Below, in pieces: positions 17,846-25,591 of a DNA stretch of 64,000 nucleotides. The stretch's first letter is position 1; the number at the start of each line of letters is the position of its first letter. Both the position numbers and the translations under genes were made by a program. The notes under the pieces are model-generated. The model ran no database searches and was not told the origin of the DNA. It saw only the letters and a program-made list of their open reading frames with translations. Source of the DNA: Mesorhizobium sp. (GTDB lineage Bacteria > Pseudomonadota > Alphaproteobacteria > Rhizobiales > Rhizobiaceae); contig NZ_SUHQ01000022.1 of the NCBI RefSeq assembly GCF_004962245.1, positions 1 to 64,000 of the forward strand, given 5' to 3'.

Positions 17846-17989
17846 ATGACTGAGCCGAAGAAGGACGATATGCCGATAACCAACCATTTCGAGTCGGGCA
17901 TCGACCTGGACAATACGCTGCTCCCGATGCTGATCGGCGGGCTCGTTCTGATTGTCGTCGGGGCGATAGCGGTCATGGCGTTTGTCTAG
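17846..17989 (+). CDS. Small single-pass membrane protein, unknown
   Basis: A 47-residue predicted protein with a polar, acidic N-terminal half and one hydrophobic helix (about 26-46, LLPMLIGGLVLIVVGAIAVM) running to the C-terminus. ATG 17846 has GGAG seven bases upstream, which supports real translation. I recognise no family. It lies between nsrR and the DUF1858 gene in the nitrogen-oxide region, so it may assist a membrane respiratory complex. That is inference from position only. Confidence 0.6.
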   Translation: MTEPKKDDMPITNHFESGIDLDNTLLPMLIGGLVLIVVGAIAVMAFV

Positions 17990-18074
17990 TCCGCAATCAG
18001 CCGCATGCTTCGGGTTCGCAACGAAGGCGACGTCGGGGAGCCATGATGACGCTTGCAATCGAGGAGGCTCGATC

Positions 18075-18290
18075 GTGAAGGAGCGCGGTTCGATCGATCC
18101 CGACATGGTCGTTGACGAGATCATGAGGAAATGGCCGGCAACGGTGGCCGTGGTGCTGAGATACAGGATGCATTGCGTCGGTTGCCCAATCGGTACCTTC
18201 CATACGGTGGCTGAGGCGTGCCGCGAACATCAGATCAACGAGACGGATTTCCTGTTGGATCTGGAATCGGCTGTTCGAGCGGGGAGGTGA
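18075..18290 (+). CDS. DUF1858 redox-disulfide domain protein
   Basis: A 71-residue protein that is one DUF1858 domain. It opens with IDPDMVVDEIMRKWP and carries the hallmark two-cysteine motif MHCVGCPIG (Cys40 and Cys43 approximately). Similar small proteins lie next to hybrid-cluster and nitrogen-oxide genes and are related to the N-terminus of the di-iron repair protein ScdA/YtfE. The start is GTG 18075, with GAGGAG eight bases upstream. Its 3' end overlaps the decayed regulator on the other strand. A role in nitrosative or iron-sulfur stress is likely but unproven. Confidence 0.8.
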   Translation: MKERGSIDPDMVVDEIMRKWPATVAVVLRYRMHCVGCPIGTFHTVAEACREHQINETDFLLDLESAVRAGR

Positions 18291-18579
18291 CGGTCAGCCC
18301 TTGGTTCGGGGACCACAAGCCGATGCGCATCCTTGACTGTGACTTCTGGCGTCCGCTGACAATTACCCCCATTCTCTTCCCATTTGCTGAGCAAGCGGCT
18401 GACGGTGTGCAGGGTCGTTCCCGTCATTTCGGCAATGTCCTGCCGCGAAATCGGGAAGTCGATTTCGACGCCGCTGTCGGTCTTCCGGCCAGTCTGGTTT
18501 GCCAACCGCAACAGCGCGTGAGCGACCCGCTGCTCCACCTCCGTCGACATCTCCAGCACCGCGCCTGCGTCGTGCTGAG
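18230..18579 (-). pseudogene. Remnant of an NnrR-type Crp/Fnr regulator
   Basis: About 110 residues of a Crp-family C-terminal half remain: EVEQRVAHALLRLANQTGR, then SRQDIAEMTGTTLHTVSRLL. HTVSR in the recognition helix is typical of NnrR/DNR nitric-oxide regulators. The sensor domain is absent; sequence further upstream (above 18580) becomes the pseudoazurin promoter. After WEENG an extra G, and a missing G about 30 bases later, shift the frame and back. Correcting both restores GVIVSGRQKVTV, a usual NnrR ending. The remnant also runs into the DUF1858 gene. It is very unlikely to be functional. Confidence 0.8.
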
Positions 18580-18594
18580 GCCTTCTTACCCGAG

Positions 18595-18610
18595 TTTGCG
18601 CAAGCGCAAA
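18595..18610. promoter_or_regulatory. NnrR/DNR-type palindrome upstream of pseudoazurin
   Basis: A perfect inverted repeat, TTTGCGC-AA-GCGCAAA, fits TTG-N8-CAA. Its arms are identical to those of the site before nirK. Class II spacing gives a start near 18644, 40 bases before the pseudoazurin ATG. Confidence 0.8.
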
Positions 18611-18683
18611 TTCTCCCGGGGCAGATCAGGCTAAATGGCATGGAACGGCCAAATGCCGCGAAGACGCAACAAAGGACAAATCG

Positions 18684-19121
18684 ATGAAACTTTCTATCCT
18701 GGCTGCCGCAATCTCCATTCTCGCGCTCTCCGGCGGCGCAAGCGCGGAGGAGCACGTGGTGCAGATGCTCAACAAGGGCGAAAAAGGCGCAATGGTCTTC
18801 CAGCCGGCCTTCGTCCAGGCTGCGCCCGGCGACACCGTCAAGTTCGTACCGACCGACAAGACCCACGACGCCCAGTCGATCAAGGGCATGATTCCGGATG
18901 GCGCAGAGCCGTTCAAGGGCAAAACGAACGAGGAAATCACCGTCACGCTGACCCAGGAGGGTGTCTACGGCGTCAAATGCGCGCCTCACTACGGCATGGG
19001 CATGGTCGCGCTGATCGCTGTCGGCAAGCCGGTCAACCTCGATGCAGCCACGGCGGTCAAGCACACCGGGAAAGCAAAGAAGGTGTTCGCGGATCTGCTC
19101 AGCCAGCTTCCGGCCAACTGA
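18684..19121 (+). CDS. paz: Pseudoazurin
   Basis: A 145-residue periplasmic blue copper protein with a signal peptide at 1-21 (cleavage after ASA). The type 1 copper ligands are His61, Cys99, His102 and Met107, with the spacing of pseudoazurin (38, 3 and 5). It donates electrons to copper nitrite reductase. It has its own NnrR-type operator matching that of nirK, so the two are expected to be co-expressed although 2.3 kb apart on opposite strands. A hairpin with a T-run follows at 19184. Confidence 0.95.
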   Translation: MKLSILAAAISILALSGGASAEEHVVQMLNKGEKGAMVFQPAFVQAAPGDTVKFVPTDKTHDAQSIKGMIPDGAEPFKGKTNEEITVTLTQEGVYGVKCAPHYGMGMVALIAVGKPVNLDAATAVKHTGKAKKVFADLLSQLPAN

Positions 19122-19183
19122 TCAGTCACCGATATACAGCCATGCCTGCCCGACGTGAGGGTAGGTTCGGGTCGGACGGACCG

Positions 19184-19211
19184 AGGGCGGCGGTTCATCC
19201 GGCCCTTTTTT
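19184..19211 (+). terminator. Likely rho-independent terminator after pseudoazurin
   Basis: AGGGC and GCCCT arms, with an inner CGG/CCG pair, close a short loop and are followed by six T. It lies between pseudoazurin and nnrS, so nnrS probably needs readthrough or its own promoter. Confidence 0.55.
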
Positions 19212-19227
19212 ATCTGGAGTCACAATC

Positions 19228-20403
19228 ATGGGAATTCCACGTCTGCGGGCCTACTCCGGGCCTGCGTTTCTTTCTTACGGGTTCAGGCCTTTCTTTTTCC
19301 TCGGGGCCCTTCAGGCCGGGCTCTCCGTCATGCTTTGGCTGCCGATGTATGCTGGTGAGCTCGATGCTCACAGTGCGCTTGTTCCGGTCGACTGGCATGT
19401 GCACGAGATGCTGTTCGGCTACCTGCCGGCGATCGTTACCGGGTTCCTGCTGACCGCGATCCCGAACTGGACCGGCCGGCTGCCCGTGCAAGGTCCGCCA
19501 TTGCTGGCACTGACTATCCTCTGGATTGCCGGGCGCGCTGCTGTCTTCTTCTCGGCGGATATCGGCTGGGCAGCAGCCGCTGTGATCGACGTGGCTTTTC
19601 TGCTTGCGGTCACGGCTGCGGCGGCCCGCGAAATCGTCGCGGGAAGGAACTGGCGCAATCTCAAAGTGTTGCTGCCGCTGGCCGTTCTGGCCTGCGCCAA
19701 CGGTGCGTTCCATATGGAGGCGCATCTTCAGGGCATATCGGACATCAGCCGCAGGCTCGGCATTGCCGCGGCGATCGTCCTCATCTCGCTCATCGGCGGG
19801 CGCATCATTCCGAGCTTCACGCGCAACTGGCTCGTCCGCGAAAACCCGGGCAGGCTTCCGGCGCCCTTCGATCGTTTCGACATGGCGTCGATAGCCGTCA
19901 CCGTCGCTGCGCTGGGAGCATGGACGGTCATCCCGGACAGCAATATCTCCGGACTGCTCATGGCGATCGCCGCAATCTGCCAGGCATGGCGTTTGTCGCG
20001 CTGGGCCGGAGAGCGCACCACACGGGATCCGCTCGTGCTCGTGCTCCATGCCGCATACGCCTTTGTGCCGGTCGGTCTTGCCTTGGTCTCGGCGTCGATA
20101 TTCTTTCCAGGCGCGGTGCCTGCTGCGGCGGGATTCCACGCTCTTGGCGCCGGCGCGATCGGCTCGATGACGCTCGCCGTGATGGCCCGCGCAACGCTCG
20201 GACACACTGGGCGAGCGCTCAAGGCTGGAAGAGGAGCGTCGTTTGTCTTCGCAGCCATCCTTCTCGCAGGATCGCTGAGAACCTTGGGCGCCTTCGTTCC
20301 CTATGACGGGGTGATCCATCTGGCCGGCGCCGCATGGGTGGCGGCATTTGCCGGCTTCATCCTGGTCTATGGAACCGCGTTGATGACACCAAGGGCGCGG
20401 TGA
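19228..20403 (+). CDS. nnrS: NnrS family haem-copper membrane protein
   Basis: A 391-residue inner-membrane protein with about 12 hydrophobic segments. The N-terminal FLSYGFRPFFFLGALQAG and the HEMLFGY histidine motif are hallmarks of NnrS. NnrS proteins bind haem and copper and protect against nitrosative stress, and their genes accompany denitrification genes. The start ATG 19228 follows the pseudoazurin hairpin, with TGGAG upstream. It converges with nirV. Confidence 0.93.
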   Translation: MGIPRLRAYSGPAFLSYGFRPFFFLGALQAGLSVMLWLPMYAGELDAHSALVPVDWHVHEMLFGYLPAIVTGFLLTAIPNWTGRLPVQGPPLLALTILWIAGRAAVFFSADIGWAAAAVIDVAFLLAVTAAAAREIVAGRNWRNLKVLLPLAVLACANGAFHMEAHLQGISDISRRLGIAAAIVLISLIGGRIIPSFTRNWLVRENPGRLPAPFDRFDMASIAVTVAALGAWTVIPDSNISGLLMAIAAICQAWRLSRWAGERTTRDPLVLVLHAAYAFVPVGLALVSASIFFPGAVPAAAGFHALGAGAIGSMTLAVMARATLGHTGRALKAGRGASFVFAAILLAGSLRTLGAFVPYDGVIHLAGAAWVAAFAGFILVYGTALMTPRAR

Positions 20404-20467
20404 AGCAGGCGGGAAGCAGGCACGGGCGGCCACGATGGAAAAGGCGCGGCCGCCGCTTTCCTATCTG

Positions 20468-21358
20468 TCAGATAAGCCCTAGGCGGCTGAGAATCCTTTT
20501 CGCCCACCCTGGTCGGTCCCGCACCAGCCTGAACCCCAGATTGTCGGGAGGTGTCCCAACGGCGCAGCCCCCGCTTTTGCCGTCGCTGACGAAGTTCGAC
20601 ATGTAGGTCCGGTGAAATCCCTCGACGACATGGACGCCGCAATTGTCGATCGAACTCGCAACACCAATTCCGTCTGCCGCCAACGTCGCGCGGACATAGC
20701 ATGTCGATGTCCACTCCCAGACGTTGCCGGAAAGATCGGCGAGGCCACGGGAGTTAACGCCGAAGGAGCCTCGGCTCCTCGGCAATGGGTCCGGCCTGCG
20801 GTTGAGTGCGACCTCGGCCTTGTAGCTGGTAAGCCAACGCCTGGCGGGATTGTCGGCGTCGTCTTCTACCCCCTCGAATTCGCCCGTGAAGCGCTCCGCC
20901 GCGGCAAACGCCCACTCCTCGTCGGATGGCAGCCGCCAGTGATCGCCGGTCGCCTCCGAATACCACCGCGCGTAGGCATTGGCATCGAGATAGCTCACTC
21001 CGGTCACCGGAGCATCGTCCGGGATCGCGCGTGCCTCCTGTGGCGGTTGGCATCCGCCAGCCGCCACGCAGTCCGCGTAGTCTGCCGCGCTGACCTGATA
21101 GGTCATGATCTCGAGAGGCTTGTTGAACTGTCGGCTGAGGCGGGGATTGCGTTGCGGACGCCCGTCCTTCAGAAACTCGCCCGGCATGGGATAGACGATC
21201 GAACCGGGAAGCAGGGAAACGGTCATGGCCGCGGGAGGGGCCGCAGAGTAGGGCTGTCGATCTCCACCCCGATCGCCGACGGCTTGCATCGACAAGCCCA
21301 CCGGAATCACTGCGGCCGCCATGGCGACCGATGCAAACCTTGGGATGTGGAGTGGCAT
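20468..21358 (-). CDS. nirV: NirV, formylglycine-generating-enzyme family protein
   Basis: A 296-residue protein with an N-terminal hydrophobic segment and a SUMF1/FGE-like domain at about 60-285. Conserved elements are PVTGVSYLDANAYARWYSE, RLPSDEEWAFAA, GLADLSGNVWEWTS and the closing LGFRLVRD. NirV sits beside nirK in many denitrifiers, but its function is unproven. It lacks an obvious pair of FGE catalytic cysteines, so formylglycine formation should not be assumed. It lies 52 bases downstream of nirK, separated by a strong hairpin. Confidence 0.9.
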   Translation of the reverse strand: MPLHIPRFASVAMAAAVIPVGLSMQAVGDRGGDRQPYSAAPPAAMTVSLLPGSIVYPMPGEFLKDGRPQRNPRLSRQFNKPLEIMTYQVSAADYADCVAAGGCQPPQEARAIPDDAPVTGVSYLDANAYARWYSEATGDHWRLPSDEEWAFAAAERFTGEFEGVEDDADNPARRWLTSYKAEVALNRRPDPLPRSRGSFGVNSRGLADLSGNVWEWTSTCYVRATLAADGIGVASSIDNCGVHVVEGFHRTYMSNFVSDGKSGGCAVGTPPDNLGFRLVRDRPGWAKRILSRLGLI

Positions 21359-21370
21359 GGCATTTGTCCA

Positions 21371-21397
21371 TGCCCGGACAGCGTCGCTGTCCGGGCA
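21371..21397. terminator. 12-bp hairpin between nirK and nirV
   Basis: A perfect stem, TGCCCGGACAGC and GCTGTCCGGGCA, closes a three-base loop. No T-run follows on the minus strand. It probably stabilises the nirK message or lowers nirV expression rather than ending transcription fully. Confidence 0.65.
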
Positions 21398-21410
21398 AAT
21401 TAGGGCATCG

Positions 21411-22517
21411 TCAGTTCGTGGCGACGGGCTTCGGCGCCTCGACCTGCGTCATCAGGTCGTCATTCCACTCGCCCTCGACCATGAAATGAGCGGTCGCTCC
21501 AAGTTCCACGGCCTCGATTAAATTGTGGTTGACGTAGGCGTAGACGCCCGGCTGCAGGAAAGTGTAGAGCGCCGCGCCCGCCGATCCGCCGCGAATGAAC
21601 CAGGTTTCCAGATCCTTGGCCGGCGGGTTGGCGAATTTGCCCTCTTCCCAGACGTAGTCGCCGTGTCCGCCGATCAGGTGCGGGCGCGTATCGCGATTGG
21701 CCTGCGAATGGACGATCAATACCGTTTCGCCAACCTTCGCCTTCATCGCGTTGTCGCCGGTCAGCGATCCGGCCTTGCCGTTGAACACCACATGCGTCGG
21801 GATCAGTCCGCGCATCACTTTAATCACGTCGTCGTAACCGTCGCCGGCCGTTTCATAGCTCTTGAAGTTGCCCTTCTCATCACGCGGGATGTAGAAGTCG
21901 TTCTCGCCGATATAGAAGATACTGTCGTATTTGACCGGCTTACCCTTGTCGTCCTTCAGGCCATCTCGCGGCAGGACCATGATCGCGCCGCTCATGCCGG
22001 ATACGACATGCCAAGGGATCATCGAGCCGCCGGGCGCGCAGTGATAAACGAACGTTCCCGTTCGGGTTGCCTTGAAGCGCAGGGTTACCTGTTCGCCGGG
22101 ATTGACCAGCGTGAGCTCGCCGCCGCCCAGCGCTCCGGTTGCGGCATGGAAATCGATGTTGTGGGCGAGCGTGTTGGTATCCGGATTGATGAGCGTCAGT
22201 TCGACGTAATCGTCCTGGTGCACAACCATGAGCGGGCCAGGAACCGAGCCGTTATAGGTCATCGCATTGAGCGTCGTGCCGTCGGCGTCGATGACAACAG
22301 GCTTCTCTTCGATCGTCATGGTGAATTCGATGATCTTCGGGGCCCCTTTGGCAACCTGGTCGTGCGGATGGACGAACGGCGGCGCCACGAGCTTGATCCT
22401 TTCGCGGGCAAGCGTGCCGATGTTCGCCTGGGCGGCCGTTGTGGAAAATGCGGGCATCGCCGCCACGGCGGCAGCGCCAATCGCTGCGCCGAAGAGGGCT
22501 TCGCGTCGCGTGAGCAT
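21411..22517 (-). CDS. nirK: Copper-containing nitrite reductase NirK
   Basis: A 368-residue periplasmic trimeric enzyme that reduces nitrite to NO. An N-terminal twin-arginine-like signal (TRREALFG) ends near residue 31. Two cupredoxin domains follow. Type 1 copper ligands are His119, Cys160, His170 and Met175. Type 2 ligands are His124, His159 and the histidine of VNHNL. The catalytic Asp122 and the histidine of GGHGD are present. All key residues are intact. An NnrR-type palindrome lies 65-80 bases upstream. Pseudoazurin is the likely donor. Confidence 0.97.
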   Translation of the reverse strand: MLTRREALFGAAIGAAAVAAMPAFSTTAAQANIGTLARERIKLVAPPFVHPHDQVAKGAPKIIEFTMTIEEKPVVIDADGTTLNAMTYNGSVPGPLMVVHQDDYVELTLINPDTNTLAHNIDFHAATGALGGGELTLVNPGEQVTLRFKATRTGTFVYHCAPGGSMIPWHVVSGMSGAIMVLPRDGLKDDKGKPVKYDSIFYIGENDFYIPRDEKGNFKSYETAGDGYDDVIKVMRGLIPTHVVFNGKAGSLTGDNAMKAKVGETVLIVHSQANRDTRPHLIGGHGDYVWEEGKFANPPAKDLETWFIRGGSAGAALYTFLQPGVYAYVNHNLIEAVELGATAHFMVEGEWNDDLMTQVEAPKPVATN

Positions 22518-22581
22518 TTTAGTCTCCTATCTCTCAATCGTTGCTGATGAGGGGAAACTACCGGACGTGAGGCGCCTTTTC

Positions 22582-22597
22582 TTTGCGCTGGCGCAAA
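22582..22597. promoter_or_regulatory. NnrR/DNR-type palindrome upstream of nirK
   Basis: A perfect inverted repeat, TTTGCGC-TG-GCGCAAA, fits TTG-N8-CAA and matches the pseudoazurin site in both arms. Class II spacing gives a start near 22548, 31 bases before the nirK ATG. Confidence 0.8.
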
Positions 22598-22707
22598 CTG
22601 GATGAAGGCATGTCGCAGGACGGCGGGCGCCGTTCGAATTTGCGCCGCGCCTTTGAGGGTTCCAGGTGCGTAGCGAGTTTCGGGAACCGCTAAGTATTTG
22701 TTTTTTC

Positions 22708-22784
22708 TGGTCGGAGTGGCAGGATTTGAACCTGCGACCCCATCGTCCCGAACGATGTGCGCTACCAGGCTGCGCTACACTCCG
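22708..22784 (-). tRNA. tRNA-Pro (anticodon CGG)
   Basis: A full 77-nt cloverleaf on the minus strand. The acceptor arms CGGAGTG and CACTCCG pair, the T-arm contains GGTTCAAATCC, and the anticodon stem CATCG/CGATG closes the loop TTCGGGA with CGG. The CCA end is encoded (22708-22710). Its 3' end points towards the denitrification block, the side where integrating elements usually insert. Confidence 0.95.
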
Positions 22785-22986
22785 TGACCAGACCGCGGGC
22801 TTATAGCCGCCGCACTTCGTTCCTGCAAGCGCCAATGGCGGTGCTTCTGTCGCATTTCTTGCGCTTTCGCCTTAAGGTCATGCAGGTTTCAGTTTCCCGA
22901 GGGATGAACACGGCTTAAAGGCTCGTGTAATACGCATCGGCCACCTGCCTTGAAACACTTGGTTCCAGTCACTTGGAGTTGCTGTC

Positions 22987-24507
22987 TTGCCCCTGAAGAT
23001 CGTTAGCGAAGCCCGTCCCAACACCTTCGAGTTTGAAACCTCGGCGCTGATCAAGCCGTCCGGCTTTCGTGAATATGATGCGCGCTGGTGGTTCGGCCAT
23101 CCGGCCTCGGCGGAGCCGCCAGAGCTCAACCTGATTGGTGTCCAGGCGCTCGGCATGGGGCTCGGCACGCTGATCCGGCGCCTGGGCGCCGGGCCGGATA
23201 TCGTGACCGGACATGATTTCCGTTCCTATTCGCTGGCGATCAAGCTGGCGCTGGTTTCCGGGCTGATGGCCGCCGGCGCGCGGGTCAGGGATATCGGGCT
23301 GGCGCTGTCGCCGATGGCCTATTTCGCCCAGTTCGCGCTCGATGCGCCGTCCGTCGCGATGGTCACCGCCTCGCACAACGAGAACGGCTGGAGCGGCGTC
23401 AAGATGGGGGCTGCGCGTCCCCTGACCTTCGGTCCGGAGGAAATGAGCGCATTGAAGACGATCGTGCTTGCGGGCGACTTCGACCTTGTCGGCGGCGGCT
23501 CGTATGACTTCATTCCGGATTTCCGCAAAACCTACCTGGACGACCTGACCCGGGACAAGCGCATATCGAGAAAGCTCAGGGTGGTTGCCGCCTGCGGTAA
23601 CGGCACCGCCGGCGCGTTTGCGCCTGAGGCGCTGGAACGGATCGGCTGCGAGGTGATCCCGCTCGATGTCGAGCTCGATCATACGTTTCCGAACTACAAT
23701 CCCAACCCCGAAGACATGAAGATGCTGCACGCGATCCGCGACAAGGTGCTGGAAACGGGAGCCGATGTCGGACTCGGCTTCGACGGCGACGGCGACCGCT
23801 GCGGCGTGGTCGACAATGAGGGCAACGAGATCTTCGCCGACAAGGTCGGCGTCATGCTCGCACGCGACATTGCGCACCTTTATCCGGGCTCGACCTTCGT
23901 CGTCGACGTCAAGTCGACCGGATTGTTCAACACCGACGCCGCGTTGCGCGCCGATGGCGCCGTCACCGACTACTGGAAGACCGGCCACTCATACATAAAG
24001 CGGCGCGTGGCCGAGCTCGGCGCCATCGCCGGTTTCGAGAAATCCGGTCATTTCTTCTTCAACCCGCCGATCGGGCGCGGTTATGACGATGGTCTCATCA
24101 CAGCCATCGCCATCTGCCAGATGCTCGATCGCAGCCCGACAAGCAGCATGGCCGATCTCTATCGCGCTCTGCCGCTGACCTTCGGCACGCCGACCATGTC
24201 GCCGCACTGCGCCGACGAGCTGAAGTATGGCGTGGTCGAGCGGGTCGTGTCCGACTTCCAGGCAATGAAGCAGGAAGGCGCCATCTTCGCCGGCCAGAAG
24301 ATCGCCGAGCTGATCACCGTCAATGGCGTTCGCGTCGTTGCCGAGGACGGCACCTGGGGCCTGGTGCGGGCGTCGTCGAACAAGCCGGAGCTTGTCGTGG
24401 TGGTGGAGAGCCCGGTGTCGTCCGAGCGGCGTCGGCAGATGTTCGAAGCCGTCGATGCGGTGCTGCGCCGCAGCCCGGAGGTCGGCGCCTACAATCAGAC
24501 GTTCTAG
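22987..24507 (+). CDS. Phosphomannomutase/phosphoglucomutase
   Basis: A 506-residue alpha-D-phosphohexomutase with four domains. The phosphoserine loop is TASHNENGWSG, the Mg2+ loop is GFDGDGDRCG, the sugar-binding loop is GFEKSGHFFF, and the phosphate-binding loop is near RASSNKPEL. It interconverts hexose 6- and 1-phosphates for surface polysaccharide precursors. The start is TTG 22987, with GGAG about eight bases upstream. I see no ATG before the conserved N-terminus. It stands alone beyond tRNA-Pro. Confidence 0.88.
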   Translation: MPLKIVSEARPNTFEFETSALIKPSGFREYDARWWFGHPASAEPPELNLIGVQALGMGLGTLIRRLGAGPDIVTGHDFRSYSLAIKLALVSGLMAAGARVRDIGLALSPMAYFAQFALDAPSVAMVTASHNENGWSGVKMGAARPLTFGPEEMSALKTIVLAGDFDLVGGGSYDFIPDFRKTYLDDLTRDKRISRKLRVVAACGNGTAGAFAPEALERIGCEVIPLDVELDHTFPNYNPNPEDMKMLHAIRDKVLETGADVGLGFDGDGDRCGVVDNEGNEIFADKVGVMLARDIAHLYPGSTFVVDVKSTGLFNTDAALRADGAVTDYWKTGHSYIKRRVAELGAIAGFEKSGHFFFNPPIGRGYDDGLITAIAICQMLDRSPTSSMADLYRALPLTFGTPTMSPHCADELKYGVVERVVSDFQAMKQEGAIFAGQKIAELITVNGVRVVAEDGTWGLVRASSNKPELVVVVESPVSSERRRQMFEAVDAVLRRSPEVGAYNQTF

Positions 24508-24609
24508 ATATGCCCTTCGTCGCATCGCGAGGAAAGGCATATGAAAGGCGGACCCAGCATCTGCAGTGCTCAGCCTCCGGATTCCATCGACCCAGTCGCC
24601 CAAGTGAAC

Positions 24610-25491
24610 TCAGGTGGCTGACTGCACAAGCACGCTCCAGTCGAACGCTCTCGCCCAGTCGGCAAAACTGTGCCAGCGAACCTCCTGGAAATCGCGGTGC
24701 AAGGCGGCGATATCGACGTCGTAACCGACGCGGTCGAACCACTCGAACATGAGTGCTGCATCCTCGCTCTGCTGGCGAGCCGCAGCGATCGGGATTTCGT
24801 GGTAGCCGATCGGGCGGCCAATGGCTTGCGACAGGATCTTGGCTTGGTCTTCGCCGGACAATTCGTCCCCGGCGAAGTCGAAGCGCTTGCCGAACACGCG
24901 CTCGCGCCGCTCGACCAGGGCGGCAACGAAGGCTCCGATGTCGGCCAGGGCGACCAGCTGGAGGACACGTTTGGCAGGCATCGCAAAGGCATGCGTGCCT
25001 CGGCTGAGCGCGCCGATCGACCACGGCGCCACGATATTCTCCATGAAGGCAACCGGCGCGCTGATCGTGTAGGGGATGCCGAGCCCGGCGACATGTTGCT
25101 CGACAAGATATTTGCTTTCGAAATGCGGGATGCCGGTATTCTTGTCGGCGTCGGCAACGGATGAATAGATCAAATGCCCGACGCCGGCAGCCTTCGCCGC
25201 GTCGGCGGCAAGAATGCCCTGGCGGGTTTCCTCTGCCATGCCAGCCTCGTAGCTGTTGCCCATCAGGAACATGGTGTCGACGTCGCTTGCCGCTTCCACG
25301 ACGGAAGCCGAGTCACCGAGATCGCCAGCCACGATTTCGACACCCGCCGACGCCAGCTGCCGTGCGCTATCGCTGTCCGGCTTGCGGGTCAGTGCCTTGA
25401 CGCGATGTCCCTTCGACAGCAAGGCGCGCGCAACCGCGCCGCCCTGCTGGCCCGTGGCACCGGTAACCAGAATGCTTCGCTTGGTGATCAT
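24610..25491 (-). CDS. NmrA-like NAD(P)-binding protein
   Basis: A 293-residue Rossmann-fold protein. The dinucleotide motif GATGQQGG lies at about residues 10-17, followed by LTRKPDS and GDLGD. It belongs to the NmrA/atypical short-chain dehydrogenase group, which includes quinone reductases and redox-sensing proteins. It lacks the classical YxxxK catalytic pair in the usual place. ATG 25491 has AAGGAG eight bases upstream. It is divergent from a LysR regulator that probably controls it. The substrate is unknown. Confidence 0.82.
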   Translation of the reverse strand: MITKRSILVTGATGQQGGAVARALLSKGHRVKALTRKPDSDSARQLASAGVEIVAGDLGDSASVVEAASDVDTMFLMGNSYEAGMAEETRQGILAADAAKAAGVGHLIYSSVADADKNTGIPHFESKYLVEQHVAGLGIPYTISAPVAFMENIVAPWSIGALSRGTHAFAMPAKRVLQLVALADIGAFVAALVERRERVFGKRFDFAGDELSGEDQAKILSQAIGRPIGYHEIPIAAARQQSEDAALMFEWFDRVGYDVDIAALHRDFQEVRWHSFADWARAFDWSVLVQSAT

Positions 25492-25591
25492 CTTGTTTGC
25501 TCCTTTTCGTTTCGCTGGAGCAGAATTAGGCTCTGTCGCATTGGTGCATAATTGCCTATAATTGGAAAACTTTGTCCCAATCTTGGATACA

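Noticed and set aside
1..22700. Attachment-site duplicate of the tRNA-Pro 3' end, and an integrase
   Set aside because: I looked for a second copy of the 3' end and for a recombinase in the left block and saw neither. Any such site must lie outside the window.
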